Positions 36,563 through 45,366 of a DNA stretch of 64,000 nt are shown piece after piece. The DNA is from Terrisporobacter petrolearius (GTDB lineage Bacteria > Bacillota > Clostridia > Peptostreptococcales > Peptostreptococcaceae). The stretch lies in assembly GCF_032598785.1 (NCBI RefSeq), contig NZ_CP102984.1; one strand, 5' to 3'. Every line of letters starts with the position of its first letter. Position 1 is the stretch's first letter. The translations under genes and the position numbers were made by a program. The notes below the pieces were generated by a model that did not search any database, had not been told where the DNA came from, and worked only from the letters and a program-made list of their open reading frames with translations.

Positions 36563-37960
36563 ATGCAAAAAAACTTTATAGAAATAAAAGATCTTTACAG
36601 AGATAAAGAACAATATATAGACAAAAATGTAAAAATAGCTGGGTGGATAAGAACATCTAGAATATCAAAAAACTTTGGATTTATAGAATTAAATGATGGT
36701 TCATTCTTCAAAAATATGCAAGTTGTTTTAGATGATAAATTAGAAAACTTTAAAGAAATAGGGAAGTTACCAATAAGCTCTTCTGTATTAGTTGAAGGTA
36801 AGCTAGTAGCTACAGAAGGGGCAAAGCAACCTGTTGAAATACATGCAACAAAAATAGTATTAGAAGGCGAATCTGATAATTCATATCCTTTACAAAAGAA
36901 AAGACATACAGTTGAATATTTAAGAACAATTGCTCACTTAAGACCAAGAAGTAATATGTTCTCAGCAGTATTTAGAGTAAGAAGTGTGGCAGCTTATGCT
37001 GTACATAAATTCTTCCAAGAAAGAAACTTCGTATACTCTCACTCTCCAATAATAACAGGTAGTGACTGTGAAGGTGCAGGAGAAATGTTTAGAATAACAA
37101 CTCTAGATTTAGACAATGTTCCAAAAACTGAAGAAGGAAAAATAGATTACTCTGAAGATTTCTTTGGAAAAGAAGCTAACTTAACAGTTTCAGGACAATT
37201 AAACGCAGAAATAATGGCACTTGCATTTAGAAATGTTTATACATTTGGACCAACTTTTAGAGCAGAAAACTCTTATACAGGAAGACATGCTTCAGAATTC
37301 TGGATGATAGAACCAGAAATAGCTTTTGCTGACTTAGAAGACAACATGGAACTTGCTGAAGATATGGTAAAATACATAATAAGTTATGTACTAGAGCACT
37401 GTCCAGAAGAAATGGAATTTTTCAACGCATTTGTAGACAAAGGATTATTAGACAGATTAAAAAGCATAGTAAGCTCTGATTTCGTAAGAATAACTTATAC
37501 TAAAGCGGTAGAATTATTACTTGAATGTGGAGAAAAATTTGAATACCCAGTAGAGTGGGGAATAGATTTACAAACTGAGCATGAAAGATATATTACAGAA
37601 CAAATATATAAAGCTCCAGTATTTGTAACTGACTACCCAAAAGATATAAAAGCATTTTACATGAGATTAAACGAAGATGGAAAAACAGTTAGAGCTATGG
37701 ACTTACTAGTTCCAGGTGTTGGAGAAATCATAGGAGGGTCTCAAAGAGAAGAAAGACATGATGTATTATTAGAAAGAATCGACGAATTCGAATTAAATAG
37801 AGAAGATTACTGGTGGTATTTAGAACTAAGAAAATTCGGTACTGCTACTCACTCAGGATTTGGTTTAGGATTTGAAAGAATGATAATGTACTTAACAGGT
37901 GTATCAAACATAAGAGACGTTATACCATTCCCTAGAACTCCTAAAAACTGTGAATTCTAA
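36563..37960 (+). CDS. asnS: asparaginyl-tRNA synthetase
   Basis: A class IIb synthetase of 465 residues. The N-terminal OB fold (about 15-110: VKIAGWIRTSRISKNFGFIEL) binds the anticodon. The catalytic core shows motif 2 (FRAENSYTGRHASEFWMIEPE) and motif 3 (GFGLGFERMIMYLTG), and ends in NIRDVIPFPRTPKNCEF, diagnostic of AsnRS. AGGAGGTAA precedes ATG. Expression is controlled by the T-box upstream. The last 60 bp and the following terminator region are duplicated in degenerate form at 40422-40537. Confidence 0.97.
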   Translation: MQKNFIEIKDLYRDKEQYIDKNVKIAGWIRTSRISKNFGFIELNDGSFFKNMQVVLDDKLENFKEIGKLPISSSVLVEGKLVATEGAKQPVEIHATKIVLEGESDNSYPLQKKRHTVEYLRTIAHLRPRSNMFSAVFRVRSVAAYAVHKFFQERNFVYSHSPIITGSDCEGAGEMFRITTLDLDNVPKTEEGKIDYSEDFFGKEANLTVSGQLNAEIMALAFRNVYTFGPTFRAENSYTGRHASEFWMIEPEIAFADLEDNMELAEDMVKYIISYVLEHCPEEMEFFNAFVDKGLLDRLKSIVSSDFVRITYTKAVELLLECGEKFEYPVEWGIDLQTEHERYITEQIYKAPVFVTDYPKDIKAFYMRLNEDGKTVRAMDLLVPGVGEIIGGSQREERHDVLLERIDEFELNREDYWWYLELRKFGTATHSGFGLGFERMIMYLTGVSNIRDVIPFPRTPKNCEF

Positions 37961-37977
37961 TTAAAATAATAAAATAT

Positions 37978-38017
37978 AAGAACTTATTATGATTTAATTA
38001 TAATAAGTTCTTTTTTT
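37978..38017 (+). terminator. rho-independent terminator after asnS
   Basis: Stem AAGAACTTATTAT / ATAATAAGTTCTT with a 9-nt AT loop and T7. A degenerate copy with mismatches lies at 40498-40537 before the next csp-like gene. Confidence 0.88.
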
Positions 38018-38057
38018 GTATATATATAAATATAGCCTTTTGCAGGAGGTGATTAAT

Positions 38058-40154
38058 ATAAAAAAGATAAGTATTAATTTTGATGATGATTCAAATAAAA
38101 CTATTTACTTTCAAGTTCCACAAGAAGAAAGAAAAGTTGATATCCACATTTACGCAGATTTTAATGAAGATTTTCAAGTATGTATTATAAACCCAAATAA
38201 TAAAAGATCCAAATTTATTTCAAATGATATGCCAATTATAAAAAATAAAATAGATAATGTTAAAATAAAGGGAGAGACATATATATTTAATGGAAATAGT
38301 TACCATAAGAAAATAAGAATTACATTAGTAGCAAATGATGAAAAAGAAAATATATGTGAAGGTATATGGAAACTTTTATTTATACCTAAGGATGAAGTAA
38401 GAGGAACGATTAATGTTTATACTAGCTTTTCTAGTTCTTTTTATGATTTAAAAAAGCTTATGAAGTTAAATAGACAGTTGCCATCGTATTTTAATACTAC
38501 GAATAACTATGTTATTTTATATAAACCAGGTTTTGAAGAAGATTTAAAAGAAATAGCTCCTGATTACGATTTTTTAAAAATAAGTGATGACTTAGGTGTG
38601 CTATCTGCATATGTTAATCATCAAAACATAAATTCAGTAGAAACGTTAAGAAATGCACTATCTATTAATAGTATAGATAGAATTTTAAGCCTTGTAAGCC
38701 CAAACTCACTTTCAATTATTACACAAGGAACCACAAATGGAGTTAATGCAAATGAAGAAATAGGAGTAAACTTTTTAAAAAATAATCCAAACATATCTTT
38801 AAGTGGAAAAGGAGTACTAATTGGTTTAATTGATACAGGAATAGATTATTTACATCCAGATTTTATATACGATGATAATACGACAAAAGTTGTATCATTA
38901 TGGGACCAAAGTAAAGATGGCAAACCTCCACAAGGGTTTTACATTGGTAGTGAATATACTAAAGACGATATAAATAATGCAATACTAAATAATGACAATT
39001 CATTATCAATTGATGATGAAGGTAGTGGAACAATGTTAGCAGGAATATGTGCTGGAATGGGAAAAGTAAATAAAAATTATGTAGGTGTAGCTGAAGGCGC
39101 AGAGTTAATAATAGTAAAAATGGGAAAATTTAATGGAGATTATAATAATGCCATGGTAACTGCAGGATTCGAGTATATTAAGCAAAAAGCTAGGGAATTT
39201 CAAAGGCCAGTTGTAGTTAATTTTGGATTCGGAAATAATAGCCTTGCGGGAGTATCAGAGAGAAATTTAAGTGATTTAACTTTTTATGAAAAAGGAGTTT
39301 CCTTAGTAAATGCAGCTGGAAATGAAGGAAATACGGATACTCATAATAGTGGAAGGTTATTATTTAAAAACGATGTAAAAACCATAGAATTAGAAGTAAA
39401 TAATTTTGAAGAAAATATTAATATTGATATATGGCTTAATAAACCAGATATAGCAAGAGTAGCTGTATTATCACCTAGTGGCGAATTAACTAGAGATGTA
39501 GATGTATCTATATATAATACAGTGGTTGGAATTTTGGACTTAGAAGGTACAATTTATTCAATCACATATATATTTCCTACATTATTCTCTGGACAACAAC
39601 AAGTTATAATTAAATTAACTAATGTACCAAAGGGTATCTGGAAAATAATATTAACTGGACAATATATAATAGATGGGGAATATAATGCTTATTTGTCAAA
39701 TCGAGCTATATTGAAACCAGGTACAAAATTTACTAACTCAGATCCAAATAAAACTATAAATTATCCTGCTACATACAACGACAATATTACTGTAGGTGCC
39801 TATAATACTATTGGCAATAGTATATGGCCATCATCATCTAGAGGCAACACTATAAGTAATATTCTTAAGCCAGATATTGTAGCACCAGGAGTAAATATAA
39901 TTGCCCCATATCCAGGAGGTGGATATGCAACTGTAACAGGAACTGCACCAGCAGCAGCTTATACATCAGGATGTATAACGTATTTATTGCAACATAATTT
40001 TGTAAATGAAAATTATCCTAGATTAGGATTCGTTCAAGAAATAAGGACATATTTAAGAGCTGGGGCTACAAGACTTGATAATATATCATATCCTAATAAT
40101 AATTTAGGTTATGGTTTTTTAAATATAAGAGGATCATTTTACCAATTGAGGTAG
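38058..40154 (+). CDS. CspA-like pseudoprotease with N-terminal jelly-roll, paralogue 1
   Basis: 698 residues from a proposed ATA start (38058), 8 nt after GGAGG; no ATG, GTG or TTG is suitably placed. Residues 10-130 match the CspB jelly-roll of CspBA (FNEDFQVCIINPNN against FIDEFSITVTNPSN; CEGIWKLLF against NSGIWRLRF). Then comes a prodomain-like stretch (about 140-215) and a CspA-type subtilisin fold sharing GVNANEEIGVNF. Asp259 is kept (LIDTGID); His is Ser323 (GSGTMLAG) and Ser is Ala630 (GTAPAAAYT), so no protease activity is expected. It looks like CspBA with the CspB protease core removed. Possible accessory germinant sensor; this is inference. Confidence 0.85.
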   Translation: MKKISINFDDDSNKTIYFQVPQEERKVDIHIYADFNEDFQVCIINPNNKRSKFISNDMPIIKNKIDNVKIKGETYIFNGNSYHKKIRITLVANDEKENICEGIWKLLFIPKDEVRGTINVYTSFSSSFYDLKKLMKLNRQLPSYFNTTNNYVILYKPGFEEDLKEIAPDYDFLKISDDLGVLSAYVNHQNINSVETLRNALSINSIDRILSLVSPNSLSIITQGTTNGVNANEEIGVNFLKNNPNISLSGKGVLIGLIDTGIDYLHPDFIYDDNTTKVVSLWDQSKDGKPPQGFYIGSEYTKDDINNAILNNDNSLSIDDEGSGTMLAGICAGMGKVNKNYVGVAEGAELIIVKMGKFNGDYNNAMVTAGFEYIKQKAREFQRPVVVNFGFGNNSLAGVSERNLSDLTFYEKGVSLVNAAGNEGNTDTHNSGRLLFKNDVKTIELEVNNFEENINIDIWLNKPDIARVAVLSPSGELTRDVDVSIYNTVVGILDLEGTIYSITYIFPTLFSGQQQVIIKLTNVPKGIWKIILTGQYIIDGEYNAYLSNRAILKPGTKFTNSDPNKTINYPATYNDNITVGAYNTIGNSIWPSSSRGNTISNILKPDIVAPGVNIIAPYPGGGYATVTGTAPAAAYTSGCITYLLQHNFVNENYPRLGFVQEIRTYLRAGATRLDNISYPNNNLGYGFLNIRGSFYQLR

Positions 40155-40166
40155 GTGGAAAATTAT

Positions 40167-40310
40167 ATGAGTAAATCTTATGCTATTATAGAATAATCTT
40201 GATTTTTTAGAGGAGATAAAATATGAATAATGTGTAGATTAAAAATAAAATAAGAGTATAATTACAAATTTAATTACCTACTTAGATATTTTTATTGATT
40301 TAGATACTTA
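40167..40310 (+). pseudogene. remnant of a cspC-like gene
   Basis: ATGAGTAAATCTTATGCTAT at 40167 copies the first bases of the intact cspC-like gene at 42686, including the preceding GGTAGGTG ribosome site, but runs into a stop after nine codons. A second matching patch (AATTTAATTACCTACTTAGA, 40267-40286, continuing to about 40303) corresponds to 43442-43480 inside the intact gene. The rest has been deleted or has drifted. It marks a lost cspC copy. Confidence 0.75.
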
Positions 40311-40421
40311 CAATTTTATATTTATATAAGATTTAGGAAGTGAAGAAAGAAAACAGCTAGGCCTAAGGAGTTATTAGTTATAAAATCATTGGATTTAATA
40401 TTTGGGATAATTTAATATGAA

Positions 40422-40480
40422 TATCAAACATAAGCGACATTATACCACGCCAAAGAACTCCTAAAAACTTTAAATTCTAA
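40422..40480 (+). pseudogene. duplicated 3' end of asnS
   Basis: TATCAAACATAAGCGACATT and the following bases match asnS 37901-37960 with substitutions. It would encode SNISDIIPRQRTPKNFKF before a stop, against SNIRDVIPFPRTPKNCEF in AsnRS. The following 97 bp also match the asnS downstream region, including the terminator and the AGGAGGTGATTAATAT start region of the next csp-like gene. This is a duplication scar, not a gene. Confidence 0.85.
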
Positions 40481-40577
40481 ATTGAAATAAAAAATATAAG
40501 GACCTATTATAATTTAATTATAATAAGTTCTTTTTTTGTATATATATTAATATAGCCTTATACAGGAGGTGATTAAT

Positions 40578-42674
40578 ATTGAAAATATAAATATGAGTTT
40601 TAATGCTGATTCAAATAAAACTATTTCCTTTCAAGTTCAACAAGAAGAAAGGGAAGTTGATATTCACATTTATGCAGATTTTAATGAAGATTTTCAAGTA
40701 TGTATTATAAGTCCAAATAACAAAAAATCTAAATTTATTTCAAATGATATGCCCATTGTAAAAAATAAAATAGACAATGTGAAAATAAAGGGAGAGACTT
40801 ATATATATGAGGAAAATAGTTACGTTAAGAAAATAAAAATTATATTATCAGTAGATGATGAAAAAAAATATATATGTGAAGGTAAATGGAAACTTTTATT
40901 TGAATTTAAGGAAAAAGTAAGAGGAATAATTAATTTGTATATTAATTATTCCAGTGCATTTTATGATTTAAAGAATTTTATGAAACTAAATAGACAATTG
41001 CCATCGTATTTTAATACTAAGATTGACTTTGTTGTTTTATATAAACCAGGTTTCGAAGAAGATTTAAAAGAAATAGCTCCTAATTATGAGTTTTTAAAAA
41101 TAAGTGATAGATTAGGTGTATTATTTGCATACGTTAATCATCAAGATATCAATTCAGTAGAAACGTTTAAAAAAGTGCTATCTATTAGCAGTATAGATTT
41201 AACGCTAAATCTTGTAATATACAACTCTCTTTCCATTATTTCACAGGGGACTGAAGATGGTGTTAACGCAAATGAAGAAATAGGAGTGAATTTTTTTAAA
41301 AATAATCCAAACTTATTTTTAAATGGAAAAGGAGTATTAATTGGTTTAATTGACACAGGAATAGATTATTTACATCCAGATTTTATATATGATGACAATA
41401 CAACAAAGATTGAATCAATATGGGATCAAAGTAAAGATGGAAAACCTCCTGAAGGATTCTACATTGGTAATGAATATACTAAAGAAGATATAAATAATGC
41501 AATAATAAATAATGACAAGTCATTATCAGTTGATGATGAGGGAAGTGGAACGATGTTGGCAGGAATATGTGCAGGAATGGGAAAAGTAAATGAAAATTAT
41601 GTAGGTGTGGCTGAAGGAGCAGAGCTAATAATAGTAAAAATGGGAAAAGTTGATGGAAATTATAATAATGCAATGGTAACTGCAGGATTTGATTATATTA
41701 AGCAAAAAGCTAGGGAACTTCAAAAGCCAGTTGTAGTTACTTTTGGATTTGGAAGTAATAGTCTTGTGGGAGTGTCACAAAGAGATTTAACAGATTTAAC
41801 TTTTTATGAAAAAGGAGTTTCTTTAGTAAATGCAGCAGGAAATGAAGGAAATACTGATACCCATAATAGTGGAAGGTTATTAAACAAAAATGATGTAAAA
41901 TCTATAGAATTTGTAGTTAATGATTTTGAAGAAAGTATTAATATCGAAATATGGCTTAACAAACCAAATATAGCAAGAGTGGCTGTATTATCACCTAGTG
42001 GTGAATTAACTAGAGATGTAGATGTATCTATTGTTAATACAGTAGTTGGAATATTGGACTTAGAAGGTACAATTTATTCAATCACATATAGATTTCCTAC
42101 ATTATTTTCTGGACAGCAACAAGTTATAATTAAATTAACTAATGTGCCAAAGGGTATTTGGAAAATAATATTAACAGGAACATATATCATAGATGGAGAA
42201 TATAATGCATACTTATCAAACGGTGCATCTTTGAAACTAGGTACAAAATTTACTAACTCAGATTCAAATAAGACTATAAATTATCCTGCCACATATAATG
42301 ATAATGTTACTGTGGGTGCCTATAATACTATTGATAATAGTATATGGCCCTCATCTTCTAGAGGTAATACTATAGATAACCAATTTAAGCCAGATATTGT
42401 AGCACCTGGAGTAAATATAATTGCCTCATATCCAGGAGGTGGATATGCAACTATTACGGGAACTGCGCCAGCGGCGGCTTATACATCAGGTTGTATAGCG
42501 TATTTATTGCAAAATAATTTTGTAAACGAAAATTATTCTAAACTAGCATATGTTCAAAAAATAAGAACGTATTTAAGAGCTGGAGCTACAAGACTTGATA
42601 ATATATCATATCCTAATAATAATTTAGGTTATGGTTTTTTAAATATAAAAGGTACATTTTACCAGCTAAGGTAG
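40578..42674 (+). CDS. CspA-like pseudoprotease with N-terminal jelly-roll, paralogue 2
   Basis: 698 residues from ATT 40578, 8 nt after GGAGG; the in-frame GTG at 40569 lies within that ribosome site. It is closely related along its whole length to paralogue 1 and has the same architecture: jelly-roll (10-130), prodomain-like region, CspA-type fold. Asp is kept (LIDTGIDYLHPDF), the His site is Ser (GSGTMLAG) and the Ser site is Ala (GTAPAAAYT). Differences from paralogue 1 cluster in the N-terminal half and in surface loops. It is followed 11 bp later by a cspC-like gene, so the pair mimics cspBA-cspC. Confidence 0.85.
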   Translation: MENINMSFNADSNKTISFQVQQEEREVDIHIYADFNEDFQVCIISPNNKKSKFISNDMPIVKNKIDNVKIKGETYIYEENSYVKKIKIILSVDDEKKYICEGKWKLLFEFKEKVRGIINLYINYSSAFYDLKNFMKLNRQLPSYFNTKIDFVVLYKPGFEEDLKEIAPNYEFLKISDRLGVLFAYVNHQDINSVETFKKVLSISSIDLTLNLVIYNSLSIISQGTEDGVNANEEIGVNFFKNNPNLFLNGKGVLIGLIDTGIDYLHPDFIYDDNTTKIESIWDQSKDGKPPEGFYIGNEYTKEDINNAIINNDKSLSVDDEGSGTMLAGICAGMGKVNENYVGVAEGAELIIVKMGKVDGNYNNAMVTAGFDYIKQKARELQKPVVVTFGFGSNSLVGVSQRDLTDLTFYEKGVSLVNAAGNEGNTDTHNSGRLLNKNDVKSIEFVVNDFEESINIEIWLNKPNIARVAVLSPSGELTRDVDVSIVNTVVGILDLEGTIYSITYRFPTLFSGQQQVIIKLTNVPKGIWKIILTGTYIIDGEYNAYLSNGASLKLGTKFTNSDSNKTINYPATYNDNVTVGAYNTIDNSIWPSSSRGNTIDNQFKPDIVAPGVNIIASYPGGGYATITGTAPAAAYTSGCIAYLLQNNFVNENYSKLAYVQKIRTYLRAGATRLDNISYPNNNLGYGFLNIKGTFYQLR

Positions 42675-42685
42675 GTGAAAAATAT

Positions 42686-44359
42686 ATGAGTAAATCTTAT
42701 ACTATTATATATTCCGGGGATATAGCTGATGGGCTAACCAGAAATAATATAACTAATTTTATGATATTAAATAATAGGCTGGCAGTAGTATATGAAGATG
42801 ATCTATTTGACGAAAATATACTGGCTACCATTTCACAAGTTTCTTATTATACAAGAGAAGAAGAAATGAGCTCACTTATAAATATAACTAATAGATTAGA
42901 TATTGGAGAAACAGTACGACTAGCTTCGGGAATAAATTACGTTGATACAAATCCTTATATTACAGCTAGCGGAAAAGGTATACTAATAGCAATAATAGAT
43001 TCCGGTATAGAATATCTTCATCCAGACTTTATAAATAATGATAATACTAGCAAGATTGTATCTATATGGGATCAAAGTAGCAATAAAAAGCCACCCCCAA
43101 AGGGAGCAATATTCGGAAGTGAATTTACAAGAGAAGACATTAATAAGGCGATTAAAGAAAATAATGATACTTTGACAAAAGATGAAGTAGGTACTGGAAC
43201 TATTGCAGCAGGGATATGTAGTGGAAGAGGAAATTTAAATTCTGGTTATTCAGGAGTGGCAGTTGATAGTGAATTAGTAGTTGTAAAACTTAGAGAATAT
43301 GAGGATAGATTTAAAGTAGGTATAAAAAATTATGTTGATACTGATTTCCTAGCTGCAATAAAGTATGTTTTAAATATAGCAGAAAAAGAAAATAAGAGTA
43401 TAATCATAAATTTAACATTAGGAGCCAAAACTTCATCGGGAAATTTAACTACTTACTTAGATACTTTTGTTGATTTAAGTAGATCAAATACTATACTTGT
43501 ATCAGGTGCAGGAAATGAAGGAAATACTGATATTCATTATAAAGGAAGTTTTAATAATGAACCTTATCTTGATATAAAAATACAAGTTGGAGAGCAAAAA
43601 TCCTTAGATATAAGCGTAGCTGGAATAGGTCCAGATAAACTTGGATGCATGATTATATCTCCATCAGGAGAGCTAAGTTATAGATTAACTTATGCTCCAG
43701 ACAATTATGTTTATTATGGCACATTTAATTTAGAAAATACAACCTATGCTATGAGAATAGAATATCCGTATTTTTTTACTGGAAACCTATTATTAAGAAT
43801 ACATTTAGGTAATATTAAACCAGGTATCTGGACTTTAAGGTTATATCCGGAATTTACTATAAGCAAAGAGTTTCATATTTATCTTCCTAATAAAAATTTA
43901 ATTTCAACGGATACCAGATTTATAGATCCAAACTCGTTTTTTACAATAACTAAGCTTGGGTTTGGAGAAAATGTAATTACAGTAGGAGCTTATGACAGTA
44001 AAACTTCTAGTCTATGGGTAGGTTCTTCTAAAGGTTCTACAGGAGAGCAAAGGCAAATAAATCCAGATATAGTAGCTCCTGGTGTAGATTTAATTTCTAC
44101 ATTTATAAATAAATCGTACACCACATCTACAGGAACGGGTGTTAGTAGTTCTTTAGTTTGTGGCGCACTAGCTGTAATTATGGAATATGTAGGCGAACAA
44201 GGTGAATTTGAGAAAAGTCGTATGACTACAAAAGTTTTAAAAACTTTTTTAATGTTAGGTGCAGATAAACAAGATATATACATTTATCCAAATGAATCCT
44301 ATGGTTATGGAAATTTAGATTTAAAGAGTACAATAGAAGCCATTGCAAATCTTATATAA
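42686..44359 (+). CDS. CspC-like pseudoprotease, second copy
   Basis: 557 residues with a regular ATG start after GGTGAAAAA. Subtilisin fold with Asp (IIDSGIEYLHPDF), Thr in place of His (GTGTIAAG) and Gly in place of Ser (GTGVSSSLV), the CspC pattern. A jelly-roll segment lies at about 290-400 (LGPDK-like IGPDKLGCMIISPSGEL, then KPGIWTLRLYPEF). Overall clearly related to the cspC at 33942 but well diverged, so not a recent copy. Likely translated with the gene 11 bp upstream. It may provide a second germinant specificity; unproven. Confidence 0.87.
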   Translation: MSKSYTIIYSGDIADGLTRNNITNFMILNNRLAVVYEDDLFDENILATISQVSYYTREEEMSSLINITNRLDIGETVRLASGINYVDTNPYITASGKGILIAIIDSGIEYLHPDFINNDNTSKIVSIWDQSSNKKPPPKGAIFGSEFTREDINKAIKENNDTLTKDEVGTGTIAAGICSGRGNLNSGYSGVAVDSELVVVKLREYEDRFKVGIKNYVDTDFLAAIKYVLNIAEKENKSIIINLTLGAKTSSGNLTTYLDTFVDLSRSNTILVSGAGNEGNTDIHYKGSFNNEPYLDIKIQVGEQKSLDISVAGIGPDKLGCMIISPSGELSYRLTYAPDNYVYYGTFNLENTTYAMRIEYPYFFTGNLLLRIHLGNIKPGIWTLRLYPEFTISKEFHIYLPNKNLISTDTRFIDPNSFFTITKLGFGENVITVGAYDSKTSSLWVGSSKGSTGEQRQINPDIVAPGVDLISTFINKSYTTSTGTGVSSSLVCGALAVIMEYVGEQGEFEKSRMTTKVLKTFLMLGADKQDIYIYPNESYGYGNLDLKSTIEAIANLI

Positions 44360-44485
44360 TTTAATTACTTTATTTAATATAAAAATATAAATAATTTTTA
44401 ATTTTGGAATTCAAATTATTTGACTATATTAATATAAAGAATTATATTTAATTATAGAAGAAAATTTAAGGAGTGAATGAAATAG

Positions 44486-45337
44486 ATGATTAATAGTGGA
44501 CTTGTAATTGAAGGTGGAGGGATGAGAGGTGTATATACTGCTGGAGTATTAGATTTTTTTATGGAAAAAGACTTATATTTTGAAGATTGCTATGCAGTAT
44601 CAGCAGGTGCTTGTCATGCAGCCAGTTATTACTCAAAGCAAATAGGCAGATCATTGAAAGTGATCGTAGATTATATTCATGATAAAAGATATTGTAGTGT
44701 TAATAGTTTAATAAAAACAGGTGATATGTTTGGAGCCGAAATGCTTTATGATATAATTCCAAATGAATTAGTATTATATGACTATGATACTTTTAATAAA
44801 TTTAAGGGTAATTTTTATTCAGTTATTACAAATTGCAAAACTGGAAAAGCCGAATATGTAAAAATAAAAGATATGAAAAAGGATATAGTTGCAGTTAGGG
44901 CGTCTAGCTCTCTACCATTACTTTCTAGAATTGTAGAAATAAATGGTGAAAAATATTTAGACGGAGGTATTAGTGATTCGATTCCAATAAAAAAATCTAT
45001 AGAAGATAATCATAAAAAAAATGTAGTAATATTAACGAGAGATAAGACTTATAGAAAGACGAAGGCTAGTTTTTTACATTTATTTAAACTGAAATATAAA
45101 AAATATCCAAACTTAGTAAAATCAATTGAAAATAGATATAAAATGTATAATGGAACCATAGATTTTATTGAAGAAAAAAGAAAAAGCGGTGAAGTTTTTG
45201 TAATACAACCAAAAGGTCCAGTTAGTATTAGTAGAGTAGAAAAAGATAAGACAAAGTTAAAAGCTCTTTATAATGAAGGTTACAATGATGCAAAAGAATG
45301 TTATGAAGATTTAATAAAATATATAAATGAAAAATAA
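44486..45337 (+). CDS. patatin-like phospholipase (RssA/YjjU type)
   Basis: A 283-residue lipid acyl hydrolase. The oxyanion loop GLVIEGGGMRGVYTAGVLDF begins at residue 4, the nucleophile Ser is in AVSAGACHAASY (first Gly of GxSxG replaced by Ala, as in several bacterial members) and the catalytic Asp is in YLDGGISDSIP. No signal peptide, so probably a cytoplasmic or membrane-surface enzyme. AAGGAG is 12 nt before ATG, slightly long. It ends at a convergent terminator. Substrate unknown. Confidence 0.88.
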   Translation: MINSGLVIEGGGMRGVYTAGVLDFFMEKDLYFEDCYAVSAGACHAASYYSKQIGRSLKVIVDYIHDKRYCSVNSLIKTGDMFGAEMLYDIIPNELVLYDYDTFNKFKGNFYSVITNCKTGKAEYVKIKDMKKDIVAVRASSSLPLLSRIVEINGEKYLDGGISDSIPIKKSIEDNHKKNVVILTRDKTYRKTKASFLHLFKLKYKKYPNLVKSIENRYKMYNGTIDFIEEKRKSGEVFVIQPKGPVSISRVEKDKTKLKALYNEGYNDAKECYEDLIKYINEK

Positions 45338-45361
45338 AAAGCACTTAATTAGTGCTTTTTA
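45336..45361. terminator. bidirectional terminator
   Basis: Stem AAAAAGCACT / AGTGCTTTTT with a 5-nt loop, between the convergent patatin and MBL-fold genes. Confidence 0.88.
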
Positions 45362-45366
45362 TTTTT

